Assembly: GCF_003369915.1 (NCBI RefSeq)
Contig: NC_046676.1
Location: 9,641,501 to 9,705,500, forward strand
DNA: 64,000 nt
DNA from: Drosophila miranda
Taxonomy: Eukaryota; Arthropoda; Insecta; Diptera; Drosophilidae
Direction of reading: 5' to 3'
Each line of letters opens with the position of its first letter. Positions within the stretch are counted from its first letter, which is position 1. The position numbers and the translations under genes were made by a program. Shown here piece by piece: positions 35,422 through 45,143 of the stretch. The notes below the pieces were generated by a model. It searched no databases. It saw only the letters and a program-made list of their open reading frames with translations, and was not told the origin of the DNA.

Positions 35422-36097
35422 TTTTATACCCGATACTCAAAATGAGTATTGGGGTATATTAGATTTGTGGTAAAAGTGGATGTGTGTAACGTCCAGAAGG
35501 AATCGTTTCCGACCCCATAAAGTATATATATTCTTGATCAGCATCAATAGCCGAGTCGATTGAGCCCTGTCCGTCTGTCCGTCCCTATTAGCGCCTGGTG
35601 CTCAAAGACTATAAGAGCTAGAGCAACGATGTTTTGGATCCAGACTTCTGTGATATTTCACTGCTACAAGAATATTTCAAAAATTCGCCACACCTCCTTC
35701 CGCCCCGCAAAAGACGAAAATCTGGGGGTATCCACAAATCTCAGAGACTATTAACGCTAGAGTAACCAAATTTAGTATCCGCACTCCTGTTAGATCTCAC
35801 TATAAAAATTAGATCTCAGAATTTCGCCCCACCCCCTTCCGTCACCACAAAGGACGAAAATCTGTTGCATCCACAATATTGCAGATTCGAGAAAACTAAA
35901 AACGCAGAATCATAGATAATGACCATATCTATCAGATTGCTGAAATGCCATTGCTGATCTGGATCAAATTTGCAGTGACTACGCAGCGCCCGACGACACG
36001 CTCAGACTGATTTTCTGTCTCTCTCGCACGCACTCTTTGTCGTTTCGCTTAATATTAGCAGCGTGTGCCGGAGGAGAGCCTTACTGACCAAGTATCG
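35422..36097 (+). mobile_element. DINE-1 copy 3, internally deleted and 3'-truncated
   Basis: Normal left end (TATACCCGATACTC). The CCGT array is nearly gone, an internal block is missing, and the right end stops in AGTATCG without the stem-loop. The same insertion with the same truncation sits in unit B (copy 5), so it predates the duplication. It separates the RING-less paralogue from Topors. Confidence 0.85.
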
Positions 36098-36780
36098 TTT
36101 TACAATAAATCTTTACATTTATTATTTGATTTTGTATTATAATTAATGTTTGTTCTTTTGTTGTTTTGAGTACTAAATTTCATATCCGGCCACGCCATTA
36201 GGGGCGGGGCTTGTATCCAAAAACAATTTAACACTGTCTCCATATGATGCCAGATGCCTGTGTGCCGCCAGAGCGGCGTTAGTTCTACGGTTCAAACTTT
36301 GAACTTTAGTTATTGTATATAGGTATTTTAAGATCCTCTTAAAAACAAAATGTACAAAATGTGCGGGGAAGGGTTGTTGTGTTGGGTAGGGGACAATCTT
36401 CGGGATCAGGGATCACATATCGGATGGAGGATCCCATTGGGGACTGGATACTTTAGTGGCGTGGGATAACATTATACAAATGTTGCTTATACATAGCTAG
36501 GTAGGTAGGTATACAAACATATACGGAAAATAGGGGTATAGAGGGGGTTTGAATATTTACAACTTAACATGGCAACCTTAGGCCTAGGATAAAACTATTT
36601 GCTTACATTACAATTGAAATAATATATGAAAATATATAGCGGACAAGGTCAATATATTTAACGATTCAAAATAGGAGAACAGTTTTTAGAGTAATAAGCT
36701 GTTGAAGCTTATGCTAGAGACGCCAACGTCAAGGCAGCATCGAACATTGCATCGTTGCTCTGCTCCTCTCGCTAATCTTG
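36098..36780. other. 3' flank of Topors, unit A
   Basis: Probable Topors 3' untranslated and flanking sequence. It contains the left member of the 168-bp direct repeat (36511-36679). On the minus strand AATAAA candidates occur near 36118-36123. Confidence 0.45.
36511..36679. repeat. 168-bp direct repeat, left member, unit A (3' of Topors)
   Basis: From ATACAAACATATACG to ATAGGAGAA. It is nearly identical to 40046-40214 on the other side of Topors and to 44869-45035 and 48421-48586 in unit B. Confidence 0.9.
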
Positions 36781-39707
36781 CTAATCATCATCATCATCAT
36801 CATCGTCGTCGTCATCGTCGTCGTCCTCCTCATTGTCGTTATCATTATCATTACCCTCATGATCATCATCGTCGTTCTCATAACATTTCAATAAATTTTG
36901 CTTATACATAGGTAGGTTGGTATCATCATCGTCATCATCGTCGTCTTCATCCTCATCTTCATTTTCATTTTCATCATCATCGTCTTCATCTTCCTCCTGG
37001 TCTTCGGTGGCTGTGGCAGTATCCGCATCTGCTTCCACCAAAGGTTCTGCGTCCACGTCCGAGTACAGTCCCAGATGCACATTGTCCTCTAGGCTATTGG
37101 CAGTGTTAGGCAACACTGCCTCCGAACGCAAAGCGGCCCGCAAGGCGCTTAGCTGAAGATTTAGTTCCGGGCTGCCATCGTCCGAGTCGTCACTGCTACT
37201 CTTTTTTTTGGGTTCTGCAAAAGATTTAAAAGTATAAATATATATGAGAGCTAAAGAATGTTACTATTTGGTCAACACACCACTCGCTTCGCTACTGTCG
37301 CCTCCCGGCTCATCATCGCTTGAACTACCATCGGAACTGCTTTCAGCCTCGGGCTCAGCCACCGGCTGCTTCTTCTCTTCCTCCTCCTCCTTTGGGGGAC
37401 TTTGTTCCGGCGCCTGCTCCACTTGTCGCCTGCTGCGCTTTCGCGTTGTTCTCTTGAGCTTCTGTGGAGCCGGACGCTTGCGTGTCAAGGCTTTGCGGCG
37501 TCTTCTTTTGGCCTCCGCCAAAACGATTTCGCTGTTGCCACTGCTTTCACTGCTGTCGTCGCTGCTCGTGCTCCACTGGTGGGCACCCATTGGTGTGGCA
37601 GTGCTACTGCAGAAGCTGCTGCTGCTACTGCTCGAACTGTTGCTTTGGCTAACTGGGGGAATGAGACGAGGAGGATTGCTGGTGCGTTTGGGTCGTGTGG
37701 AGCCAGCGATGCGTAAAAGATCCTGACGACGTGCGTAGTCGTAGCACTGCTTCCAGTTTTTGCCTTTGCTGGCGGCAGCGCTTGTACTGGGACCCATGTA
37801 TAGGCCATGATTGGCCGTTTGAGCCTCGTTCTCTTCCGCATCATTTACGGCTGTTGCTGTGGCTGACGGACGCTGGGTGGCCGACGCACTCTCATTCTCT
37901 TCATTCACAAATACAACGTCCGAGTCACTGTTGGAGTCGAGGGTCACCTGCTCGGGGGTCCGCAAATGCGGCGGCTTCAGTTCCAGCACAAAGACACACT
38001 CATCATCATCGCTGGAGTTGCTGCTGCTTTCCAGCTCAATGTGGGCACTAATCGGGATGCTGGCGCCGGCTTGGCGCCTGTTTGTGTTGCTGCCATCGTT
38101 GATGGCGGCCACCTCGGCATTGGCAGCGGCATCGCCGTCATCGATCTCGATCACTTCCGACTCGCTGGCCGGACGCCGCATGCTCAAGTTGATGGCCACC
38201 GTCTGGGAGCCGACGTTTGAGGTGGTGGTACGCCGTACACCTGGTAGCTCGCTGCCATCGCTGTTCATTGTCACGCTGAAGGAATGTGTGGCACCGGGAT
38301 TGGTCACAATCACACTGGTGGACGGACGATCGTTGGGTGCGTTCCAGTCGTTGGAGGACTCGGCGTTCGCAGTCTCCCCATCGCCCACCTCCAAATGTAA
38401 GTCACTCTCGTTGGACGACTGCGTTTCGACCATGTCTAGCAGATCCACTTCCACCTCCTCCGCAACACGGGCCGAGTACTGGACCACATGATCGTACCCA
38501 ATCATGTCGAATGGGGAGCGGGCGAAGTTAGCCAGCTCGTGGATGAAGTGACTGGTCCGCTCGCCCAAGAACGGTGACAATCGGCGCCGGAATGTGGGTC
38601 CCAGTATGTTCGTCAAGGGCAGCATGTCGTGCATCAACTGCATCACGGTGCTGACACTGTGCGCGTCATTTCTCAGCAGGCACACAATGTCGCGGTGTAT
38701 CCACGGCATCAGGCGGCGCATCTGATTGTTTCTACAAGGATAAACTAAGTTTAGCCGCACTGTCACGAGGCTGAACAGACAGTGGTTCTCACCCGTAGAA
38801 ACGAGCACTCCACTCGCGGAAGTGGCCGGTGAGGCTATCACTGATTGGCAGAGCATATAGCTTGCGATCATAGACGTAGCGCCGCCAGAGCTGGCTCAGG
38901 GAACTGCCCGAGATGGCGGGATCCTGGTCGTGACGATAGAAATTCATCAACTCCATGCGGTACGGTTCGAAGCGATTGTACGAGTGGCGGCCACCCGACG
39001 ATTCAGCAGTGGGCAGGCCATCCTGTGAACCATCACCAGCCGCCGCGCCGTCCAGGTCGTTCGTCATCGACGACTGGTTCTGCACCAGCGGCATGAACCT
39101 GCGACGTCGTACAACTTGAAAGCGCAGCGCTGGATGGTGATCTTGTATGGGCGGTGATGAGCTCTGAACCGGATAGCTGTCGAAGTCATCCAGTGTGCGG
39201 ACATTGTGGATGATCGTCTTGAAGGGCTGCTTGCACAGCGGACACTCGGCTTTCACCTGTTATCAAATGTTTATCAAATTTCGTCCGCTTGCCTCTCCTA
39301 CCATTACCGGCACTACTCACCTTGCTCCATTCGCAGAGGCACTTGAAGCAAAACTGATGCATGCACGAGTCGGTGAAGCATTTTCGCCTGCAGCGCGACA
39401 GGCAGATGGCACAGTTGGGCGGTGGCGAGGTCCGGCCACTGCCCGATGCACTGGTGCCCGGCTCCCCGTTGCCGTTGCTGTTGGCGTTGGCACTGCTATC
39501 GCCTTCGCCTTCACCGTCGCCGTCGCCACTTTCGCTGCCACTCTCTGTGAGATCGGCGAATTTCATAGCTGCCGGTGGAAGGGTTCTGCCCGTGCCATTG
39601 ACAGTGAGGGGCAATCCTATTACAGGCTCAACAATAACAGAAGCACCGACATCGTCCGCATATGAGGCGGCGGCTGCCGCGGGCAGCTCCTCTACCACCT
39701 CCGCCAT
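36781..39707 (-). CDS. Topors: Topors, RING ubiquitin/SUMO ligase, unit A
   Basis: Four exons, 39707-39321, 39256-38793, 38731-37281 and 37214-36781, give 911 residues. Introns are 56-66 bp and phases agree (0, 2, 1). The last donor is GTGTGT; if not used, the protein ends 6 codons later (VLTK). The RING is C3HC4: Cys99, Cys102, Cys115, His117, Cys120, Cys123, then Cys134 and Cys137 after the first intron (VKAECPLCKQPFK). The Topors hallmark FIHELANFARSPFDMIGYD follows, then a long Ser/Asp/Glu-rich region, a basic nuclear-localisation-like block (RRRRKALTRKR and RTTRKRSRRQ), and an acidic tail ending in 14 Asp. In flies Topors is nuclear, ubiquitinates Hairy, organises insulator bodies at the lamina and is needed for male meiotic chromosome segregation. 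This copy is intact. Confidence 0.93.
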
Positions 39708-40503
39708 ATTGCGCGTTCAATCAAAATTGTTATCTTTTGAGGTGCTGACTCGTTCCGGATGACGGGCGGAAGGTGAGAGCTCGCACTAGTTAATAATTTT
39801 ATTCGGAAATGGGCTCGGGCCCAGCACTAAGTTTTGTGTCTACTCTGACAGTCCGTCGACGCTTGCTATCTCATCTGGTTTTATCGCACACAATACATGG
39901 TAAAAATTCACAAGCGTCTTTTTTTTTATCGCTTCTCCAGGCCAATGGCCGTATTCCACAATCTCCTGACTATTGCTTTCGGCAGCCAGAAGTTTGATGG
40001 TGGCCTTTTCACTGAAATTTGTTCTTAAAATGCACTTAAACTTTAATACAAACATATACGTAAAATAGGGGTATAGAGGGGGTTTGAATATTTACAACTT
40101 AACATGGCAACCTTAGGCCTAGGATAAAACTATTTGCTTACATTACAATTTAAATAATATATTAAAATATATAGCGGACAAGGTCAATATATTTAAGGAT
40201 TCAAAATAGGAGAAGACCATAATCTTTAAATACACGTTTCGAACAGTTTTTACCTGTACCTAAAAGGTACGTATCGTAAGACTGGAACAGTATCTAGCAT
40301 GATCTTCAGAGCTCATATCATATGTATCATATAATGTTATGGCTTAAATTTGTAATGTTATGTTTAAAAAGAAATCATACTTTTCAATAAGGATTCTGAT
40401 GATTGCAGATTATTATAATCCAAACAAATGTAGTTCTTTGGTTTTTTGTTGGTTTGGCTTTTATTTTCATACTTCTTTACAATAGTTTGTCAAATTACAA
40501 TAA
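39708..40503. other. 5' flank of Topors, unit A
   Basis: Presumed Topors promoter and 5' untranslated sequence, followed by the right member of the 168-bp repeat (40046-40214) and AT-rich sequence up to DINE-1 copy 4. No convincing gene. Confidence 0.4.
40046..40214. repeat. 168-bp direct repeat, right member, unit A (5' of Topors)
   Basis: A copy of the Topors 3'-flank segment placed upstream of the gene, in the same orientation as 36511-36679. Confidence 0.9.
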
Positions 40504-41623
40504 TTATACCCGATACTCAAAATGAGTATTGGGGTATATTAGATTTGTGGTAAAAGTGGATGTGTGTAACGTCCAAAAGGAATCGTTTCCGACCCCATAA
40601 AGTATATATATTCTTGATCAGCATCAATAGCCGAGTCGATTGAGCCCTGTCTGTCTGTCCGTCTGTCCGTCCGTCCGTCCGTCCGTCCGTCCGTCCGTCC
40701 CCTTCAGCGCCTAGTGCTCAAAGACTATAAGAGCTAGAGCAACGATGTTTTGGATCCAGACTTCTGTGATATGTCACTGCTACAAAAATATTTCAAAACT
40801 TCGCCCCGCCTACTTCCGCCCCCACAAAAGACGAAAATCTGTGGCATCCACATTTTGAAATATACGATAAAACCAAAAAAGCAGAATAGTAGAGGATGAC
40901 TATATGTTCTAGAGTGTAAGATCTCAACCAGATCGTATAATTATTATAGCCAGAATCAAGAAAACAATTTTATTCTTTCTCGCTCTGTCTCTCTCTAACA
41001 CACAGGTTTCATGGTCGGCTTTGCCAATTGCAAAATATGCGTTCAAGGATCTCAGAACCTATAAGAGCCAGAGCAACCAAATTTGGTATCCACACTCCTG
41101 TGATATCGGACCTTGACCGTTTCGTGTCCAAATTTCGCCACACCCCCTTCCGCCCCCGCAAAGGACGAAAATCTGGCGCATCCACAAATCTCAGAGACTA
41201 TTAAGGCTAGAGTAACCAAATTTGGTATCCGCACTTCTGTTAGATCTCACTATAAAACGTATATCTCAGAATTTCGCCCCACCCCCTTCCGCCCCCACAA
41301 AGGACGAAAATCTGTTGCATCCACAATATTGCACATTCGAGAAAACTAAAAACGCAGAATCATAGATAATGACCATATCTATCAGATTGCTGAATCTGGA
41401 TCAGATCAGATCATTTTTATAGCCAAAAGGAACAAATCAATTTGCACTGGCTATGCAGCCCCCGACGTCACGCTCAGACTGATTTTCTGTCTCTCTCGCA
41501 CGCACTCTTTGTCGTGTCGTTTAATATTAGCTGCGTCTGCCGGAGGAGAGCCATACTGACTTAGTATCGGGTATAAATGTAGAGTTGCGGTCTCCGCAGC
41601 AACTCACAACGTTCCCCCTCGTT
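40504..41623 (+). mobile_element. DINE-1 copy 4, hybrid element at the duplication junction
   Basis: Full-length element. Its left flank and left half (for example GTCCAAAAGG near 40573, and CTGCGTCTG at 41531) match copy 6. Its right end (GCGGTCTCCG at 41587) and right flank match copy 2. It is therefore the recombinant product of unequal crossing-over. Confidence 0.92.
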
Positions 41624-42072
41624 TTTTTTTGTTTTGTTCAAATTTTTTTTTTATTTCTTCTCTCGTTTATGCGCAAAAGTGTGTGTGGCCGGGGCCCGGA
41701 CTCGACGCCGTGTGACATGGGATAGAGGTGGAGCGGGGGCGTAGTGTGGCAGGAGCTACCTTTTTATTCTCGAAAAATTAAGACAAAGGACCGTGCCGTG
41801 TTGCGAAGCACAAAATATGCGTTGGAGGCATATTTGGTACACCGTTTTCTACGGTTCGCCCTTTTATTGATGGCCAATCCGTTTTCAGTTATCCAATACC
41901 GTCATGGTTACAGTTGCCATTCGGATGGGCGTTATCAATTTTTGATGAAGGGTCCTAGAGCCCTTTGTGCGCATTAATAATTTGGAATTCGTAGAGTTCG
42001 TTGTGTGTTATAGTATATGGGCTATTGCGAAGCAAACGAGATAATGAAATGTAATTATAACCAAAGATCGGG

Positions 42073-43094
42073 TTAGTCCCGACGGGTCCTAGGAACTGAA
42101 AAATTGCCCCAAGCTGCGTCGCGGTTAAGGGCGCGTCTGCGCCTGCGTCTAATAGAACCCGTAGAAGAAGCAGAATTAGCCAAAGTCCTTCGAGCTTCCA
42201 GGTGAGCCCGAACTGTCATCCAGTTTGGGAGCGTTCCCGAGGGCAGCAATGCCGGAAGCCAGCGCTGCCACCGCATCCGCTGACGATTGCCACCCACATC
42301 GAACACGCTCCTTGATAGGGCCTCCTGCAAAGCAGGGTACGAGTGCTGCTCCTCTTGTGTTGGCGACAGCTGTTGCCGTCCGGGCATCTGAGCATATCCC
42401 GCAGGCACCGCTTGCGAAAGGCTTATTAGCGCGGGACTGCTTCTCTGAGCCCTGCTGACGCCCAACGCGTCTATGGTGAAGCAATCTTCTTCCTCGATAT
42501 TCAAGTCCGCGTCGAAGCTAAGGTAGTCATCGTTATTCATGCGGGTGGCGAACTCCACAAGGCTATGAAGCACTGCCCCCGCCTGTTCCTTTTTAAGAGC
42601 CTCCGCCGAGGTGCACGGCATTTCCACATCATTTCCATCATCCGGCACATCGTGCACAGCGCGATACTTCACGTTCAAATCGTAGGAGATCAAGTGGTCG
42701 TACGGCGAGCGGGCAAAGTTGATCAGCTCGTGGATAAACTGATTTGTCTTGGGCCCAAAGAAGGTAAGCAAAGTGTTCTCGAACTCGGCGCTCTGCATGC
42801 TGACATGCGGCAGCATGCCGTACAACGCCTCGAAAGCTTTCACCATCTCCGCCTTGCTCCTGCATACGACAGCTGTATCGCGGATCGCCCACTCCATGAT
42901 GCGGTGAATCGCACACGGATCATTTCTGTTGGCAAAAGTTGATCAAGAAGGGTGTCATTGGTCGCCATGGCGGACACTTACCTGAGCACCCGAGGGCTCC
43001 ACTTGCGGAAGCTGCGCGTCTGCCGTGGTGGCAGCGAGTACAAAGAATTGGCATACACGTAGACGCGCCACAAGATCGCTTGAATCGTAGACAT
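42073..43094 (-). CDS. RING-less Topors paralogue, unit B
   Basis: Exons 43094-42982 and 42925-42073. The predicted 321-residue product is identical to the unit A copy, and I noticed no nucleotide differences across the gene. Domain reading, missing RING and intron position are as for 33583-34604. The lack of differences contrasts with about ten across the Topors part, which suggests recent conversion or too little time for change. Confidence 0.8.
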
Positions 43095-43882
43095 ATTCCT
43101 GGCGAAATTCTGCTATTTGCTAAACCGAACTTTGCTGAGTCGATTCTCGATCCGAAGTGAAAAAAATAATACTATTTTCTGCTGATAATGCCAACTGCAG
43201 CTGCGCTTCCAATGCGCTTCTCGGCTTAAGTTCCACAAGACTCTGAATCACAGAAGGGTAAGATTTATTTATTTATCTAGCGCAAAACAGCACACAAACA
43301 GTTTACTTCAGTCTTCGCTCAGAAAAATTTTTGCAAGTACTTGATTTATTTTTTTGACAATAAAATTGTGACGGCTTGTTCTTTATTAATTCATTAGATG
43401 TGTACACACTGAAAATACCAGATGTGGTGCAGGGTTGTCAAATAATCCTCCAAGAAAATGAGTACACAAATAAAATGTAACTCCTTTCAAGTGAGTTTTT
43501 TGTTTTTGAATATGTAGTACCTGATATGATAGTAGATCTGATCTTAGCGGTTTCAAGTATACAGCAGGAACAGTGAACCCTGTACACAGTGCACACAAAA
43601 TACCACGTTCTGGTTTTACTGTACTGCCGAAAAAAATCACTTAACACCACAGCCTCGAAAAAATTGATTTGTATTCATTGATATATTACATTATTAATCC
43701 GATACGGACAGAAATAAACTGTGGAAAATCGCTGACGGGCTGGAGACTAGTTAACATTAATGCAGGCACATCTGGAGAAACTATAGGCCCTTGGTCAAAC
43801 AACCCATTGTTCAAGAAATGTGAGTAATTTAACCCTTTGTAACGACACTTAATTCGAAACGTCACCCGTCAAAATGGGAATG
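43095..43882. other. Upstream region of RING-less paralogue, unit B
   Basis: Counterpart of 34605-35421. The first differences between units appear here (for example ATTACAT at 43684-43690 against ATTACTT in unit A). Confidence 0.4.
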
Positions 43883-44490
43883 GGTCCAGAAGGAATCGTT
43901 TCCGACCCCATAAAGTATATATATTCTTGATGAGCATCAATAGCCGAGTCGATTGAGCCCTGTCCGTCTGTCCGTCCCTATTAGCGCCTAGTGCTCAAAG
44001 ACTATAAGAGCTAGAGCAACGATGTTTTGGATCCAGACTTCTGTGATATTTCACTGCTACAAGAATATTTCAAAAACTCGCCACACCCCCTTCCGCCCCG
44101 CAAAAGACGAAAATCTGGGGGTATCCACAAATCTCAGAGACTATTAACGCTAGAGTAACCAAATTTAGTTTCCGCACTCCTGTTAGATCTCACTATAAAA
44201 ATTAGATCTCAGAATTTCGCCCCACCCCCTTCCGTCCCCACAAAGGACGAAAATCTGTTTCATCCACAATATTGCAGATTCGAGAAAACTAAAAACGCAG
44301 AATCATAGATAATGACCATATCTATCAGATTGCTGAAATGCCATTGCTGATCTGGATCAAATTTGCAGTGACTACGCAGCGCCCGACGACACGCTCAGAC
44401 TGATTTTCTGTCTCTCTCGCACGCACTCTTTGTCGTTTCGCTTAATATTAGCAGCGTGTGCCGGAGGAGAGCCTTACTGACCAAGTATCG
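43883..44490 (+). mobile_element. DINE-1 copy 5, 5'-deleted
   Basis: Same insertion as copy 3, but a deletion has removed about 90 bp of element plus some flank: AAAATGGGAATG runs straight into GGTCCAGAAGG. The right end has the same AGTATCG truncation. Confidence 0.85.
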
Positions 44491-45143
44491 TTTTACAATA
44501 AATCTTTACATTTATTATTTGATTTTGTATTATAATTAATGTTTGTTCTTTTGTTGTTTTGAGTACTAAATTTCATATCCGGCCACGCCATTAGGGGCGG
44601 GGCTTGTATCCAAAAACAATTTAACACTGTCTCCATATGATGCCAGATGCCTGTGTGCTGCCAGAGCGGCGTTAGTTCTACGGTTCAAACTTTGAACTTT
44701 AGTTATTGTATATAGGTATTTTAAGATCCTCTTAAAAAACAAAATGTACAACATGTGCGGGGAAGGGTTGTTGTGTTGGGTAGGGGACAATCTTCGGGAT
44801 CAGGGATCACATATCGGATGGAGGATCCCATTGGGGACTGTTGCTTATACATAGCTAGGTAGGTAGGTATACAAACATATACGGAAAATAGGGGTATAGA
44901 GGGGGTTTGAATATTTACAACTTAACATGGCAACCTTAGGCCTAGGATAAAACTATTTGCTTACATTACAATTTAAATAATATATTAAAATATATAGCGG
45001 ACAAGGTCAATATATTTAACGATTCAAAATAGGAGAGTAGAATAGTTTTTAGAGTAATAAGCTGTTGAAGCTTATGCTAGAGACGCCAACGTCAAGGCAG
45101 CATCGAACATTGCATCGTTGCTCTGCTCCTCTCGCTAATCTTG
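44491..45143. other. 3' flank of Topors, unit B
   Basis: Counterpart of 36098-36780 with a private deletion of about 38 bp after GGGGACTG (44840). It contains the 168-bp repeat member at 44869-45035. Confidence 0.45.
44869..45035. repeat. 168-bp direct repeat, left member, unit B
   Basis: At variable sites (ATTTAAATAATATATTAAAA) it matches the right members better than the left member of unit A. Confidence 0.9.

Larger units (their letters stand above)
33134..40503. repeat. Tandem duplication, unit A (RING-less Topors paralogue plus Topors)
   Basis: This segment is repeated in direct orientation as unit B (41624-48874). Corresponding points lie about 8.49 kb apart on the left and 8.36-8.37 kb apart on the right, the difference being small deletions in unit B (the start of the internal DINE-1, and about 38 bp near 44840). 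No mismatch was noticed over the first roughly 2 kb (33134-35190), while about ten differences were seen across the Topors part. Confidence 0.95.

Noticed and set aside
36917..37156. Poly-Ser reading frame on the plus strand
   Set aside because: It is the antisense of the Asp/Glu-coding last exon of Topors.
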